Notes under the pieces: generated by a model
Database searches by the model: none
Seen by the model: the letters and a program-made list of their open reading frames with translations, nothing else
Told to the model about the DNA's origin: nothing
Position numbers and translations under genes: made by a program
Part shown: one piece after another, positions 23,255 to 30,676 of the stretch
How the letters are laid out: every line of letters begins with the position of its first letter
Position numbering within the stretch: the stretch's first letter is position 1
Source: RPQK01 sp041946865
Lineage (GTDB): Bacteria > Acidobacteriota > UBA6911 > RPQK01
Assembly (NCBI GenBank): GCA_041946865.1
Contig: JBHGBF010000062.1
Span: forward strand, 1 to 35,240
DNA length: 35,240 nt
Direction of reading: 5' to 3'

Positions 23255-23863
23255 GTGGCAGCAACGAGGAGAGAGGCCGGTGCTTTCAAGGCACTGGCCG
23301 ATATTGAGCAGGCCGGCTGGGTGAAGCGGATCAAAGCGCGCGGCACTTTCGTCCAAAAGCACGCTGTCGGCCGATCGGCCGATCGTATTCTTGGGTTCAC
23401 GCGGAACATGGTCGAGGCTGGCCGTACCCCCTCTACGCGATTGCTCGACGCCCGGGTTGTCGAAGCGGGACGATCGCTGACGATCCACGGCCGCCGGTAC
23501 CACTTGGAAGGGCCCGTTTGCCGAATCCAACGTCTGCGCCTGGCTGACGACATCCCGATGATGAAGGAAGTGCGCTATGTCTCCGCCGCTCTCTGTCCCG
23601 GTATCGAGCAAAAGGACCTCGAGACGTCGCTCTACGACATCTACGAGAAGGAGTACGGACTTGAGCTGGTGCAGGTGGACCAGCGCCTGAGCGCAATCAT
23701 GATTGATCGTAAGCACGAGATGGATTTGTTCGAGCTGACCGACCCGGTGCCGGCCTTTCGTGTGGAAGGAACGACTTTCGTTGGTAAGGGCACGATCCTT
23801 GAGATGGAGGACTCCATGTACCGGGGCGACCTTTACACATTTTCGGTGCAGGCCAGGCGCTGA
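23255..23863 (+). pseudogene. GntR/UTRA-family regulator lacking most of the DNA-binding domain
   Basis: The UTRA domain is intact: ILGFTRNMVEAGRTPSTRLL, then VCRIQRLRLADDIPMMKEVR, LYDIYEKEYGLELVQVDQRL, FRVEGTTFVGKGTILEMED and SMYRGDLYTFSVQAR at the end. Only the last helix and the wing of the winged-helix domain remain (AFKALADIEQAGWVKRIKAR then GTFVQK). The usual 45-50 residues upstream, including the recognition helix, are absent. They would lie where the 54-bp palindrome and unrelated DNA are found. No convincing Shine-Dalgarno is seen. As it stands it could not bind an operator alone. It lies 45 bp before the E1-alpha gene and was presumably the local regulator of the plus-strand operon. 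Confidence 0.78.
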
Positions 23864-23864
23864 A

Positions 23865-23890
23865 GGTGACAGGGTGAAAAGGTGACTGTG
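23865..23890. repeat. GTGAC-rich short repeat, array 1
   Basis: GGTGACAGGGTGAAAAGGTGA spans the junction just after the stop of the GntR remnant and before the E1-alpha gene. Similar arrays occur at 25960-26016 and 28071-28123. Confidence 0.6.
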
Positions 23891-23907
23891 TGTCTGACGG
23901 AGGACAG

Positions 23908-24864
23908 ATGTACAACAAGGAGTTTCTGACAAGCCTCTACCGGACCATGTACACGATCCGGGTTTTCGAAACACGCTGCGTCAAGCTGTACAGGCAAGGC
24001 GCGATTCGTGGCTATCTGCATCCGTATCTCGGCCAGGAGGCCATTGCTACGGGGGTCTGCGCAGCACTGAGAGGTCAGGACTACATTGTGAGCACACACC
24101 GCGGACACGGCCACTGCATCGCCCGAGGGGGCGACCTGCGTCGAATGTTCGCCGAGATCACGGGCAGAGAAGAGGGGTACTGCAAGGGCCGTGGCGGCTC
24201 GATGCACATCGCCGACCTGAGCGCCGGTAATCTGGGCGCCAACGGAATCGTGGGCGCGGGCGTCCCGATTGGAGTAGGGGCGGCACTGGGAGCGCGGATT
24301 CGCGGCGAGGACCGGGTGGCTGCCACTTTCGCCAGCGACGGGGCCGCGAACAACGGCATACTCGGCGAAAGCTTGAACCTGGCTGCAGCCATGAGACTCC
24401 CTTTCATCTTGGTTATCGAAAACAACCAGTATGCAGTGTCCACGCCTATCGAGCAGTCGACGGCCGAGCCGGAGCTGTTCCGGCGGGGTCTCGGCTACGG
24501 GGTTCGAAGTGAAAGAGTAGACGGCAATGATGTGCTCGAAGTCCACAAGAGCGTCAAAAGGGCAGTTGCGGAGTGTCGCGAAGGCCAAGGGCCGGTCTTG
24601 ATCGAGGCGCTGACGTATCGCCAGACCGGACATCATGTCAATGACCCGGGGTTGTATATGCCGGCGGATCGGGTGGAGCACTACAAGAGCCGGGACCCGC
24701 TGCTGATAGGCCGCTGTCATCTTGTCGAGAAAGGCAGCGCGACTGAACAGGAGATCACGGATCTCGAAGCCGAAGTGGATCGGCGGATGGATGAAGCGGT
24801 TGATTTTGCTCTGAGTAGCCCACAGCCGTCCGTGGAGGCGTTCGTTCAGGAAGTGAGGGCATAA
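23908..24864 (+). CDS. 2-oxoacid (pyruvate/acetoin-type) dehydrogenase E1 alpha subunit
   Basis: This is a 318-residue thiamine-diphosphate subunit of a heterotetrameric E1. Conserved blocks are GAIRGYLHPYLGQEAIATGV, STHRGHGHCIARGG, GYCKGRGGSMHIAD, GANGIVGAGVPIGVGAA and the ThDP-binding stretch FASDGAANNG through IENNQYAVST. In most relatives the first motif reads GDGA; here Gly is Ser, with Asp and the later Asn-Asn kept. Length and the absence of an extended N-terminus fit the acetoin/pyruvate dehydrogenase (AcoA/PdhA) group. ATG at 23908 is preferred for GGAGGA three bases upstream; a GTG at 23890 lies in a repeat array. It is the first gene of an operon with E1-beta, aldolase and E2. The natural 2-oxo acid or acyloin is unknown. 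Confidence 0.9.
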   Translation: MYNKEFLTSLYRTMYTIRVFETRCVKLYRQGAIRGYLHPYLGQEAIATGVCAALRGQDYIVSTHRGHGHCIARGGDLRRMFAEITGREEGYCKGRGGSMHIADLSAGNLGANGIVGAGVPIGVGAALGARIRGEDRVAATFASDGAANNGILGESLNLAAAMRLPFILVIENNQYAVSTPIEQSTAEPELFRRGLGYGVRSERVDGNDVLEVHKSVKRAVAECREGQGPVLIEALTYRQTGHHVNDPGLYMPADRVEHYKSRDPLLIGRCHLVEKGSATEQEITDLEAEVDRRMDEAVDFALSSPQPSVEAFVQEVRA

Positions 24865-24866
24865 CG

Positions 24867-25964
24867 ATGAAAGCAGCGGACGGGCAGGCAGGATGCCTGC
24901 GGCCCCAGTGCAGGCAGGATGCCTGCGCTTCCAGCACTTGCGCGCCCACGGAGGAAATACCGGAGTCGTCAGGGGACGGCGAGCGCGTGATCATGTATCG
25001 TGACGCGCTCAACGAAGCCCTGCGCGAGGAGATGCGCCGGGATTCAACCATCTTCTTGATGGGCGAGGGTATCGCTGAACGCGGGGGCTCCTACAAAGTG
25101 ACTGTGGACCTTCTCAAGGAATTCGGGCCGCGGCGCGTTATAGACACACCTATCGCCGAAGCCAGTTTCACCGGAGCGGGAGTAGGGGCAGCGATTACTG
25201 GCATGCGGCCGGTCGTCGAGATCCTTTTCGTAGACTTCGCCATGCTGGCTATGGATCAAATCGTGAATCAGGCTGCCAAGGTCAACTTCATGACTGGCGG
25301 GCAGCGCCGCGCCCCCCTCGTGGTGCGAACCCAGGGCGGCGCCGGCAACGGGCTGGCGGCTCAGCACTCGCAGAGCCTGGAAGCGATGTTCTACCATGTT
25401 CCCGGCCTTCAGGTCGTGGTGCCTTCCACTCCGCGTGACGCCAAGGGCTTGCTCAAAGCGGCGTTGCGTCAGGACGACCCGGTCATGTTTCTGGAACATA
25501 AGCTGCTCTATCTGACAACCGGCCCCGTCCCCAATGGTGAGTATGTCATCGAGTTCGGACAGGCTGACGTGAAACGTCCGGGGGGGGATGTCACCCTGAT
25601 TGCGTGGTCCTACATGACGACGAAGGCCCTCGCGGCAGCCGAGCAGCTGGCCTCGGATGGAATAGCGGCCGAAGTGCTCGATCTGCGCACGCTGGTCCCG
25701 CTTGACAGACAGAAGATTCTGGAATCGGTCCGGAAGACCGAGCATGTCGTGATCGTTCAAGAAGCGCCCCGCCGGGGCGGTGTCGCGTCCGACATCGCGT
25801 CGATCATTCAAGCGGAGGCTTTCGACTATTTAGACAGCGCGATCGAGATCGTCGCCGGCCTGAACACCCCCATTCCGTACAACCTGGCCCTCGAGGCGGC
25901 TTGTGTGCCGCAGGAATCGGCCATTGTTGCCGCGGCGAAACGGGCGGTCTATGCGAGTGGGTGA
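24867..25964 (+). CDS. 2-oxoacid (pyruvate/acetoin-type) dehydrogenase E1 beta subunit, with a REP-derived N-terminus
   Basis: The core is a standard E1-beta transketolase-like subunit: MYRDALNEALREEMRRD, FLMGEGIAERGG, DTPIAEASFTGAGVGAAITG, RPVVEILFVDFAMLAMDQIV, RTQGGAGNGLAAQHSQSLEA, then HVPGLQVVVPSTPRDAKGLL and AEVLDLRTLVPLDRQ. From the ATG at 24993 it would have 323 residues, the family norm. An upstream ATG at 24867, with AAGTGAGGG before it and two bases after the E1-alpha stop, adds 42 Cys-rich residues encoded by two copies of a REP palindrome. Either the REP pair inserted between RBS and core and is translated, or translation begins at 24987/24993, where the Shine-Dalgarno is weaker. 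Confidence 0.9.
   Translation: MKAADGQAGCLRPQCRQDACASSTCAPTEEIPESSGDGERVIMYRDALNEALREEMRRDSTIFLMGEGIAERGGSYKVTVDLLKEFGPRRVIDTPIAEASFTGAGVGAAITGMRPVVEILFVDFAMLAMDQIVNQAAKVNFMTGGQRRAPLVVRTQGGAGNGLAAQHSQSLEAMFYHVPGLQVVVPSTPRDAKGLLKAALRQDDPVMFLEHKLLYLTTGPVPNGEYVIEFGQADVKRPGGDVTLIAWSYMTTKALAAAEQLASDGIAAEVLDLRTLVPLDRQKILESVRKTEHVVIVQEAPRRGGVASDIASIIQAEAFDYLDSAIEIVAGLNTPIPYNLALEAACVPQESAIVAAAKRAVYASG
24884..24927. repeat. Two tandem REP-like palindromes
   Basis: GCAGGCAGGATGCCTGCG occurs at 24884-24901 and again at 24910-24927. The palindromic core is GCAGGC-AGGAT-GCCTGC. The same unit is at 33357-33375. Here both lie inside the reading frame of E1-beta if translation starts at 24867. Confidence 0.8.
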
Positions 25965-26016
25965 CAGGGTGACAAGGCGACAGGGCAGGCGCCTGTCATG
26001 TTGTCAGCCTGTCACC
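25960..26016. repeat. GTGAC-rich repeat, array 2, forming a hairpin
   Basis: GGTGACAGGGTGACAAGGCG begins at the E1-beta stop codon and is followed, in inverted orientation, by GCCTGTCATGTTGTCAGCCT and GTCACC. The two halves pair imperfectly over about 25 bp. It separates E1-beta from the aldolase gene inside the operon. Confidence 0.65.
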
Positions 26017-26033
26017 GTCTGGGAGGCGGTTTT

Positions 26034-26897
26034 ATGGGACTGAAAAGCATGAAAGGGATACTGGCAGAGGCGCGCCGGGAACGGTACGCTGTGGCGGCGT
26101 TTAACATCCTGGACTATAACTCGGCACGTGCGGTGGTGAATGCGGCCGAGAACCTGGAAGCGCCTGTCATTGCTCAGGTGTCGGTCAAGACGGTGCGGTT
26201 CTGGGGAGCATGCGCCATTGCAGCCTGGATGCGCCAGCTCGCGGCCGAATGCCCGGTGCCTGTCTCGCTGCACCTGGACCATTGCAAGGATGTCGCTGTC
26301 ATCAAGGAGTGCATCGCCGCCGGTTGGACCGACGTGATGATTGACGCTTCCCATCGACCGTTCGAGGAAAACCTCGAGTTGACGCGGGAAGTCGTCAGCC
26401 TGGCTGAACCGGCTGGCGTCGGGGTCGAGGCGGAGTTGGGTGAGATTGGCGGCGTTGAGGACGACAAGCGCGTCGAAGAGGTCGACGCGCACCTAGCGGA
26501 ACCTGGGAAGGCGGTCCTGTTTTGCCGGGACCTGCCGCTGGCGGCTTTTGCCCCTGCCATTGGGACCGCCCATGGGATCTACAAGGGCGAGCCGAGGATT
26601 GCCTTCGACCGTTTGGAAACGATTGCCCGGTCGACCGGCTTGCCCATCGCTCTACACGGAGGGACGGGGCTGTCCGATGATGTCTTTCACCGGTGTATTG
26701 CTCTGGGCTGCGCCAAGGTGAACATCTCGACCCAGCTCAAGCACACCTTCATTGACAGCTTTGTCGATTATCACGAGACCCATCGAGAGTACGAGCCGCT
26801 AAAACCCCTTGGAGCGCAGTTCGAGCGGATGAAGAAGGACGTCATCGACAAGATTGTGCTGTTCGGCAGCGCTGGTCGAGCTGCCGCGCGAGGATAG
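26034..26897 (+). CDS. Class II fructose-bisphosphate/ketose-bisphosphate aldolase
   Basis: This 287-residue zinc-dependent aldolase cleaves a ketose (bis)phosphate to dihydroxyacetone phosphate and an aldehyde. Markers are YAVAAFNILDYNSARAVV, SLHLDHCKDVAVIKECI with the zinc-binding His, VMIDASHRPFEENLELTREV, GVEAELGEIGGVEDD, IGTAHGIYKGEPRIAFD with the second His, and ALHGGTGLSDD followed by AKVNISTQLK for phosphate binding. Many members of this branch act on tagatose-bisphosphate, inositol-derived or other sugar phosphates. The ATG at 26034 follows GGGAGGCGG; a longer frame starts inside the repeat hairpin. It lies between E1-beta and E2, an unusual place for an aldolase, and its stop is 4 bp before the E2 start. 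Confidence 0.92.
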   Translation: MGLKSMKGILAEARRERYAVAAFNILDYNSARAVVNAAENLEAPVIAQVSVKTVRFWGACAIAAWMRQLAAECPVPVSLHLDHCKDVAVIKECIAAGWTDVMIDASHRPFEENLELTREVVSLAEPAGVGVEAELGEIGGVEDDKRVEEVDAHLAEPGKAVLFCRDLPLAAFAPAIGTAHGIYKGEPRIAFDRLETIARSTGLPIALHGGTGLSDDVFHRCIALGCAKVNISTQLKHTFIDSFVDYHETHREYEPLKPLGAQFERMKKDVIDKIVLFGSAGRAAARG

Positions 26898-26901
26898 GAC
26901 G

Positions 26902-28074
26902 ATGAAGCCGATCATCATGCCGCAGGTGGGTCAGGACATTCCCGAGGCAGTCATCAGCCGATGGCTGAAAAAAGAGAACGAGCGCGTCGAAAAAGGAGAC
27001 GTGGTTCTGGTCGTTGAGTCTGACAAGGCCAGCTTCGAGGTTGAAGCGGAGTGCTCCGGAGTGCTCGCGAAGGTGTTGTACCAGGAAGGCGAGCGTGTCA
27101 ATGTTTTTGAGCCGGTGGCCTACATCGGCGAGGCGGAAGAGTTGCCCGCGCTTCAGCACGAACTATCGGAATGTAAAGAACCGGCACCTCGCTCAGTATC
27201 GACGTCGCCAAACCTGAGGAGCGTGCCACCATCCGGTGATGATATCCGTCAGCGGCGCCCGGCGTCGCCTTCAGCCCGGCGTCTGGCCCGGGGACAGGGG
27301 GTCGCACTGTCAGACATCCAGGGAACAGGCCCGGGTGGCCGTATCATCAAGCGGGACGTCCTCTCCGCAACGGTGCCCGCTGACCCCGCCGTCGCGCATC
27401 AGGAGCTGGCGGATGAGGAGATCCCTTTTAGCCGGATGCGGAAAGTGATTGCCGACCGGCTGACTTTGAGCAAGAGAACCATTCCACACTTCCACTTACT
27501 CATGGATGTCGACGTGACGGATTCGCTCGCCTGGCGCGAGGACGTGAACGCGACCCAAGGAAGCCGGATCACCATCACCGATCTGGTGGTTCACGCAGTC
27601 GCGCAGGCGCTCCAAGCCTTCCCTCGCCTGAATGCTCATGTGGAGAAAGGTCGCTTACTAGTGCGAAGAAGGATCAATGTCGGCGTGGCCGTATCCTTGG
27701 AGGATGGGCTGCTCGTGCCCGTGATCGCGGATGCGAACCGACTCAATCTGAGAGAGATAGCCGAACTGTCCAGGAGGAACGCAGAGGCGGCCCGGCGCGG
27801 CTCGGTCGACCCGCGGCAAGCCGGAACTTTCACGGTCAGTTCCCTGGGCATGTACGGGGTAAACCGGTTCCTGCCGATTATCAACCCGCCGGAATGCGCC
27901 ATCCTGGGTGTGGGGTGCGCACAGGCACGGGTCATGCCCATTTCCGGCGGGATCGGAGTCCGCCAGGTGATGACACTCGATCTGGCCTGCGACCACCGAG
28001 CCGTCGACGGCGCCTATGCCGCCGGGTTCCTGAAGCGGATCAAGGCATTGCTCGAAGCGGCACCAGGGGCGTGA
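26902..28074 (+). CDS. 2-oxoacid dehydrogenase E2, dihydrolipoamide acyltransferase
   Basis: This 390-residue E2 core has one N-terminal lipoyl domain (MPQVGQDIPEAVISRWLKKE, lipoylated lysine in ESDKASFEVEA). A linker leads to a peripheral-subunit-binding domain (SPSARRLARGQGVALSDIQG, TGPGGRIIKRDV), and the acyltransferase domain ends with DLACDHRAVDGAYAAGFLKR, which holds the catalytic His and Asp (DHRxxDG). All essential residues are present. It forms a complex with the E1 genes upstream; no E3 lipoamide dehydrogenase is in the window, so E3 must be shared with another complex. ATG at 26902 with GAGGATAGG upstream is preferred over an earlier start inside the aldolase gene. Confidence 0.92.
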   Translation: MKPIIMPQVGQDIPEAVISRWLKKENERVEKGDVVLVVESDKASFEVEAECSGVLAKVLYQEGERVNVFEPVAYIGEAEELPALQHELSECKEPAPRSVSTSPNLRSVPPSGDDIRQRRPASPSARRLARGQGVALSDIQGTGPGGRIIKRDVLSATVPADPAVAHQELADEEIPFSRMRKVIADRLTLSKRTIPHFHLLMDVDVTDSLAWREDVNATQGSRITITDLVVHAVAQALQAFPRLNAHVEKGRLLVRRRINVGVAVSLEDGLLVPVIADANRLNLREIAELSRRNAEAARRGSVDPRQAGTFTVSSLGMYGVNRFLPIINPPECAILGVGCAQARVMPISGGIGVRQVMTLDLACDHRAVDGAYAAGFLKRIKALLEAAPGA

Positions 28075-28123
28075 CAAGGTGAAAGGGTGACGGTCAGGTG
28101 ACGGCGTGACGGGTTGACGGGGT
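28071..28123. repeat. GTGAC-rich repeat, array 3
   Basis: GTGACAAGGTGAAAGGGTGA continues as CGGTCAGGTGACGGCGTGAC and more. It starts at the E2 stop codon (TGA 28072-28074) and ends before the 130-bp spacer in front of the HAD gene. The spacer itself shows no other feature. Confidence 0.65.
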
Positions 28124-28255
28124 GCCAACTTGTTTATCGTCAGTACGGGATAACGTGAGCAAGAGGTCAACGCTTTCTCGCAACCGACGCGATCCGCAAA
28201 GAACGCTGCGCTTGAAAACAACAATAATGGTCGACACTGAGGAGACTGGACATTC

Positions 28256-28978
28256 ATGAGGGCCCTCATCTTCGACTGCGACGGGGTGTTGGTGGACACG
28301 GAGCGTGACGGTCACCGTGTCGCATTCAACCAAGCCTTTGCGGCCAAGGGATTGAATACCGAATGGGATACCCGAACCTATGGGGAGTTGCTGAAGATCG
28401 CCGGTGGAAAGGAACGGATGAGATGGTACTTCGATCGGTTCGGCTGGCCGGCAGGCGCGAACGACCGGGAAATCTTTATCAAAGAGCTGCACTACCACAA
28501 AACAGACCTGTTCATGAAGCTGGTGGAAAGTGGCCGGCTGCCCCTCCGGTCAGGCGTTTGCCGGCTGATCGACGAAGCTATTGCTGCGTCGGTACGTTTG
28601 GCGGTCTGCTCCACGTCGAACGAGCGAGCGGTAAGCACGATTGTCGACAAGCTACTCGGCCTTGACCGCGCGGCCCGGCTCAGGATCTTTGCTGGCGACA
28701 TTGTGGCTCGCAAAAAACCGGACCCAGCCGTGTATAACCTGGCACGAGAACGCATGGGTCTAGAAGCTGGCGAGTGTGTCGTCATCGAAGACAGCCGGAA
28801 CGGCCTTCTAGCAGCCAAGGCAGCTGGCATGCATTGCGTGATTACCACGAGCTGCTATACAGCAGACGAGGATTTCAGCGAAGCGGACGCAGTCTTCCCC
28901 AAGCTGGGCGACCCTCCCGGCCCGTTCGTTACCCTGAACGATATGTCGAAGATGGGCTGCTGGCCAAAGAGCGAATGA
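28256..28978 (+). CDS. HAD-superfamily sugar phosphatase/phosphomutase (beta-phosphoglucomutase-like)
   Basis: This 240-residue HAD subfamily IA enzyme is complete. Motif I is IFDCDGVLVDTE with nucleophile and acid/base Asp. Motif II lies in VCSTSNERAV, motif III is the lysine of ARKKPDPAVYN, and motif IV is CVVIEDSRNGLLAAKAAG. The helical cap is between residues 20 and 100. Such enzymes remove phosphate from sugar phosphates or isomerise hexose-1-phosphates. GAGGAG lies upstream of the ATG. Its C-terminal half is the close relative of the HAD remnant at 1640-1890, which was linked to a transaldolase; here the partners are a cupin and a PfkB kinase. Confidence 0.88.
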   Translation: MRALIFDCDGVLVDTERDGHRVAFNQAFAAKGLNTEWDTRTYGELLKIAGGKERMRWYFDRFGWPAGANDREIFIKELHYHKTDLFMKLVESGRLPLRSGVCRLIDEAIAASVRLAVCSTSNERAVSTIVDKLLGLDRAARLRIFAGDIVARKKPDPAVYNLARERMGLEAGECVVIEDSRNGLLAAKAAGMHCVITTSCYTADEDFSEADAVFPKLGDPPGPFVTLNDMSKMGCWPKSE

Positions 28979-29005
28979 CATCGAACAAGAAAGGATCAAT
29001 CATTC

Positions 29006-29359
29006 ATGGCAGAACAGTCGAAGAAGATCATAAGACCGTGGGGTTACTATCGCGAATTCGCACGGAATGAACCGTGCACCGTCTGGATGGTCGAGATGAA
29101 CCCGGGCGAGTCTGGCAGCCTGCAGTCGCATGCAGACTTCGACGAGCTTTGGGTCCTGCTGACTGACGGCGCGGTCGTGCAGTTGGGTGACCACATAATG
29201 CATCCGGTCACCGGAGACGAGGTCTACATCCCCAGAGGCACGAAACACCGCCTGAGCAACACAGACGGAACGAACCTGGTGCGTATGTTCGAGGTTGCCT
29301 ACGGCGAAGTCCGGGATGAGGACAAGGTGCGCTACGAAGATAAGTATGGTCGGGTCTGA
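29006..29359 (+). CDS. Small cupin protein (mannose-6-phosphate isomerase type II-like)
   Basis: This 117-residue single-domain cupin resembles the C-terminal isomerase domain of type II phosphomannose isomerases: RPWGYYREFARN, WMVEMNPGESGSLQSHADFD, then ELWVLLTDGAVVQLGDHI and DEVYIPRGTKHRLSNTDG. The metal-binding set (His in SHADFDE, Glu in DELW, His in TKHR) is mostly visible. It probably isomerises or epimerises a sugar or sugar phosphate, or only binds one. AAAGGA precedes the start. It lies 27 bp after HAD and 21 bp before the kinase, so it is in the same transcript. Confidence 0.8.
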   Translation: MAEQSKKIIRPWGYYREFARNEPCTVWMVEMNPGESGSLQSHADFDELWVLLTDGAVVQLGDHIMHPVTGDEVYIPRGTKHRLSNTDGTNLVRMFEVAYGEVRDEDKVRYEDKYGRV

Positions 29360-29380
29360 AGATAAGACAGGAGCCGTGGA

Positions 29381-30385
29381 ATGAATCAGTCCTTACAGTC
29401 ACCGCCCGCGAACGGAAGCAAGGTGCTGTGCGTTGGGGACATGGCTGCGGACATCTTTGCCTACGTGATGCCAAGCCTCCCCCGACCTGGCGAATTGCTT
29501 CTGACCAAGCGAATTGCCTTCTTTCCCGGAGGAAACGCTCTTAACACTGCGATCGCTCTCCACCGTTTGGGCGAGAAAGTCTATTTGGTCGGCACTGTCG
29601 GGGATGACCTTTTGGGCGATCTGCTGTTGAGCCAATTGGCAGCCATGGGCATGGATGTGAGGGGAGTGAGGCGCGCATCCGGGGCCGATACCCCGGCGAC
29701 CTTGATTTACCGGGGCGAGGGCGAAGACAGGCGCTTCATTCACTCGCTCGGGGCAGCGGACCGATTCACCGGTGAAGACATCCCGTTGGAACTTCTCCCG
29801 TCAGAAGGGGTATTGTTGGCAGCCGGCTATCTGAAGCTGCGATCCTGGGACGATCAGGCGCTCATAGAGCTTTTCAGACAAGCCCGGCTTCGAGGTTGTA
29901 CGGTCCTTCTCAATATCTGTATCCCCGTGGATACCGGTGTGGATCCGCAACGATGCCTGCGACTACTTCCGCACGTGGATGTTTTCGTGAATAACGAGGA
30001 TGAAGCGAGGGTGATCAGCGGTGAGAAAGAGCTATCTGCCCAGGCGCGGGCGCTGCGCAAGGCAGGGGCGCGAGTCGCGATCATCACACGCGGCAACCAA
30101 GGCCTGTATGCCGAGGACGGAATTTCCTGCGTGGATATGGGGGTTTTTTCGGTGCCGCTCGTCGACCCGTCAGGTTGCGGCGACTGCTTCACCGCCGGCC
30201 TGATCGCTGGATTGTTGCGCAGCTGGAACCTGCTCACAACGCTTCGCTTCGCCAGTGCCACGGGCGCACTGGGGGCCACTGCGGAAGGATGCAATGCCGG
30301 TGTCCCCTCTTTCGACGAGGTCGAAGAATTCGCGGCCCGGAACGAAGTGAGATACAGACTGACGGCTTGTGACGTGGGGAAGTGA
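29381..30385 (+). CDS. PfkB-family carbohydrate kinase
   Basis: This 334-residue ribokinase-fold kinase shows VLCVGDMAADIFAYVMPSLP at the N-terminus, FFPGGNALNTAIALHRLGEK (PfkB signature 1), VGTVGDDLLGDLLLSQL and VDPSGCGDCFTAGLIAGLL near the C-terminus. The last contains the catalytic-base Asp of signature 2, in a GCGDC variant of the usual GAGDA. Substrates of the family include ribose, fructose-1/6-P, tagatose-6-P, 2-keto-3-deoxygluconate and 5-dehydro-2-deoxygluconate; with a class II aldolase in the same cluster, a ketose-phosphate kinase is plausible. GGAG precedes the ATG. The last residues (TACDVGK) are encoded by GTGAC-rich sequence and may be altered by the same repeat that ends other genes here. 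Confidence 0.88.
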   Translation: MNQSLQSPPANGSKVLCVGDMAADIFAYVMPSLPRPGELLLTKRIAFFPGGNALNTAIALHRLGEKVYLVGTVGDDLLGDLLLSQLAAMGMDVRGVRRASGADTPATLIYRGEGEDRRFIHSLGAADRFTGEDIPLELLPSEGVLLAAGYLKLRSWDDQALIELFRQARLRGCTVLLNICIPVDTGVDPQRCLRLLPHVDVFVNNEDEARVISGEKELSAQARALRKAGARVAIITRGNQGLYAEDGISCVDMGVFSVPLVDPSGCGDCFTAGLIAGLLRSWNLLTTLRFASATGALGATAEGCNAGVPSFDEVEEFAARNEVRYRLTACDVGK

Positions 30386-30610
30386 TGCCGACTTTACCCG
30401 CCCGGCCCACCATCTCGCCCATGGCCTCGCCGCACGCTCGCCCCTCAAGAGAGGAGTCGGCACCGGCGTAGCAGAAGTGACGGCACGGAGTCTCAGTGAG
30501 CGCATTGAACTCGACCGCCGTTTCTTCAGGGGTGTCGACAATCGAGTTGAGGACGTCGACTGACGGGATCTGTACCCCCGGGAACGCTGACGAAAGGGGG
30601 TGACCTGCGA
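30380..30610 (-). pseudogene. Internal fragment of a sugar ABC-transporter substrate-binding protein
   Basis: The minus strand encodes SSAFPGVQIPSVDVLNSIVD, ETAVEFNALTETPCRHFCYA and GADSSLEGRACGEAMGEMVG followed by RAGKV. The second and third parts match the type 1 periplasmic sugar-binding fold, where a PVVTxDSD strand is followed by YIGxDNYxAGRxAGExL. There is no signal peptide, no start and no rest of the protein: both ends are missing. It lies against the kinase stop, on the opposite strand. A LacI-type repressor core is an alternative, because it shares this fold. Confidence 0.55.
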
Positions 30611-30649
30611 CCCCAGCCGCCGCATATCTGTGATGAATATCGAATGTGC

Positions 30650-30676
30650 GGTGTCTCCTTGACTCAAGTAGCCCCT
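30650..30676. repeat. Candidate IS1595-type terminal inverted repeat
   Basis: GGTGTCTCCTTGACTCAAGT and the following AGCCCC lie just past the end of the transposase remnant, the expected place for the IS end. The sequence resembles ends I associate with this IS family. The opposite end is not found, so this is tentative. Confidence 0.35.

Noticed and set aside
23865..28123. CRISPR array or iteron origin
   Set aside because: The GTGAC repeats are short, irregular and lack equal spacers; they sit between or at the ends of genes rather than in one array, and no cas or replication genes are near.
975..30385. Sulfoquinovose sulfo-transaldolase pathway
   Set aside because: The small transaldolases and isomerase-like genes invite this idea, but there is no sulfoquinovosidase, sulfolactaldehyde dehydrogenase or sulfonate exporter in the window.
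13995..30385. Classical myo-inositol (iol) catabolism
   Set aside because: Gfo, TIM-barrel, PfkB and class II aldolase genes resemble iolG/E/C/J families, but iolD and iolB-type genes are missing and the genes lie in two separate operons, so the assignment is not justified.
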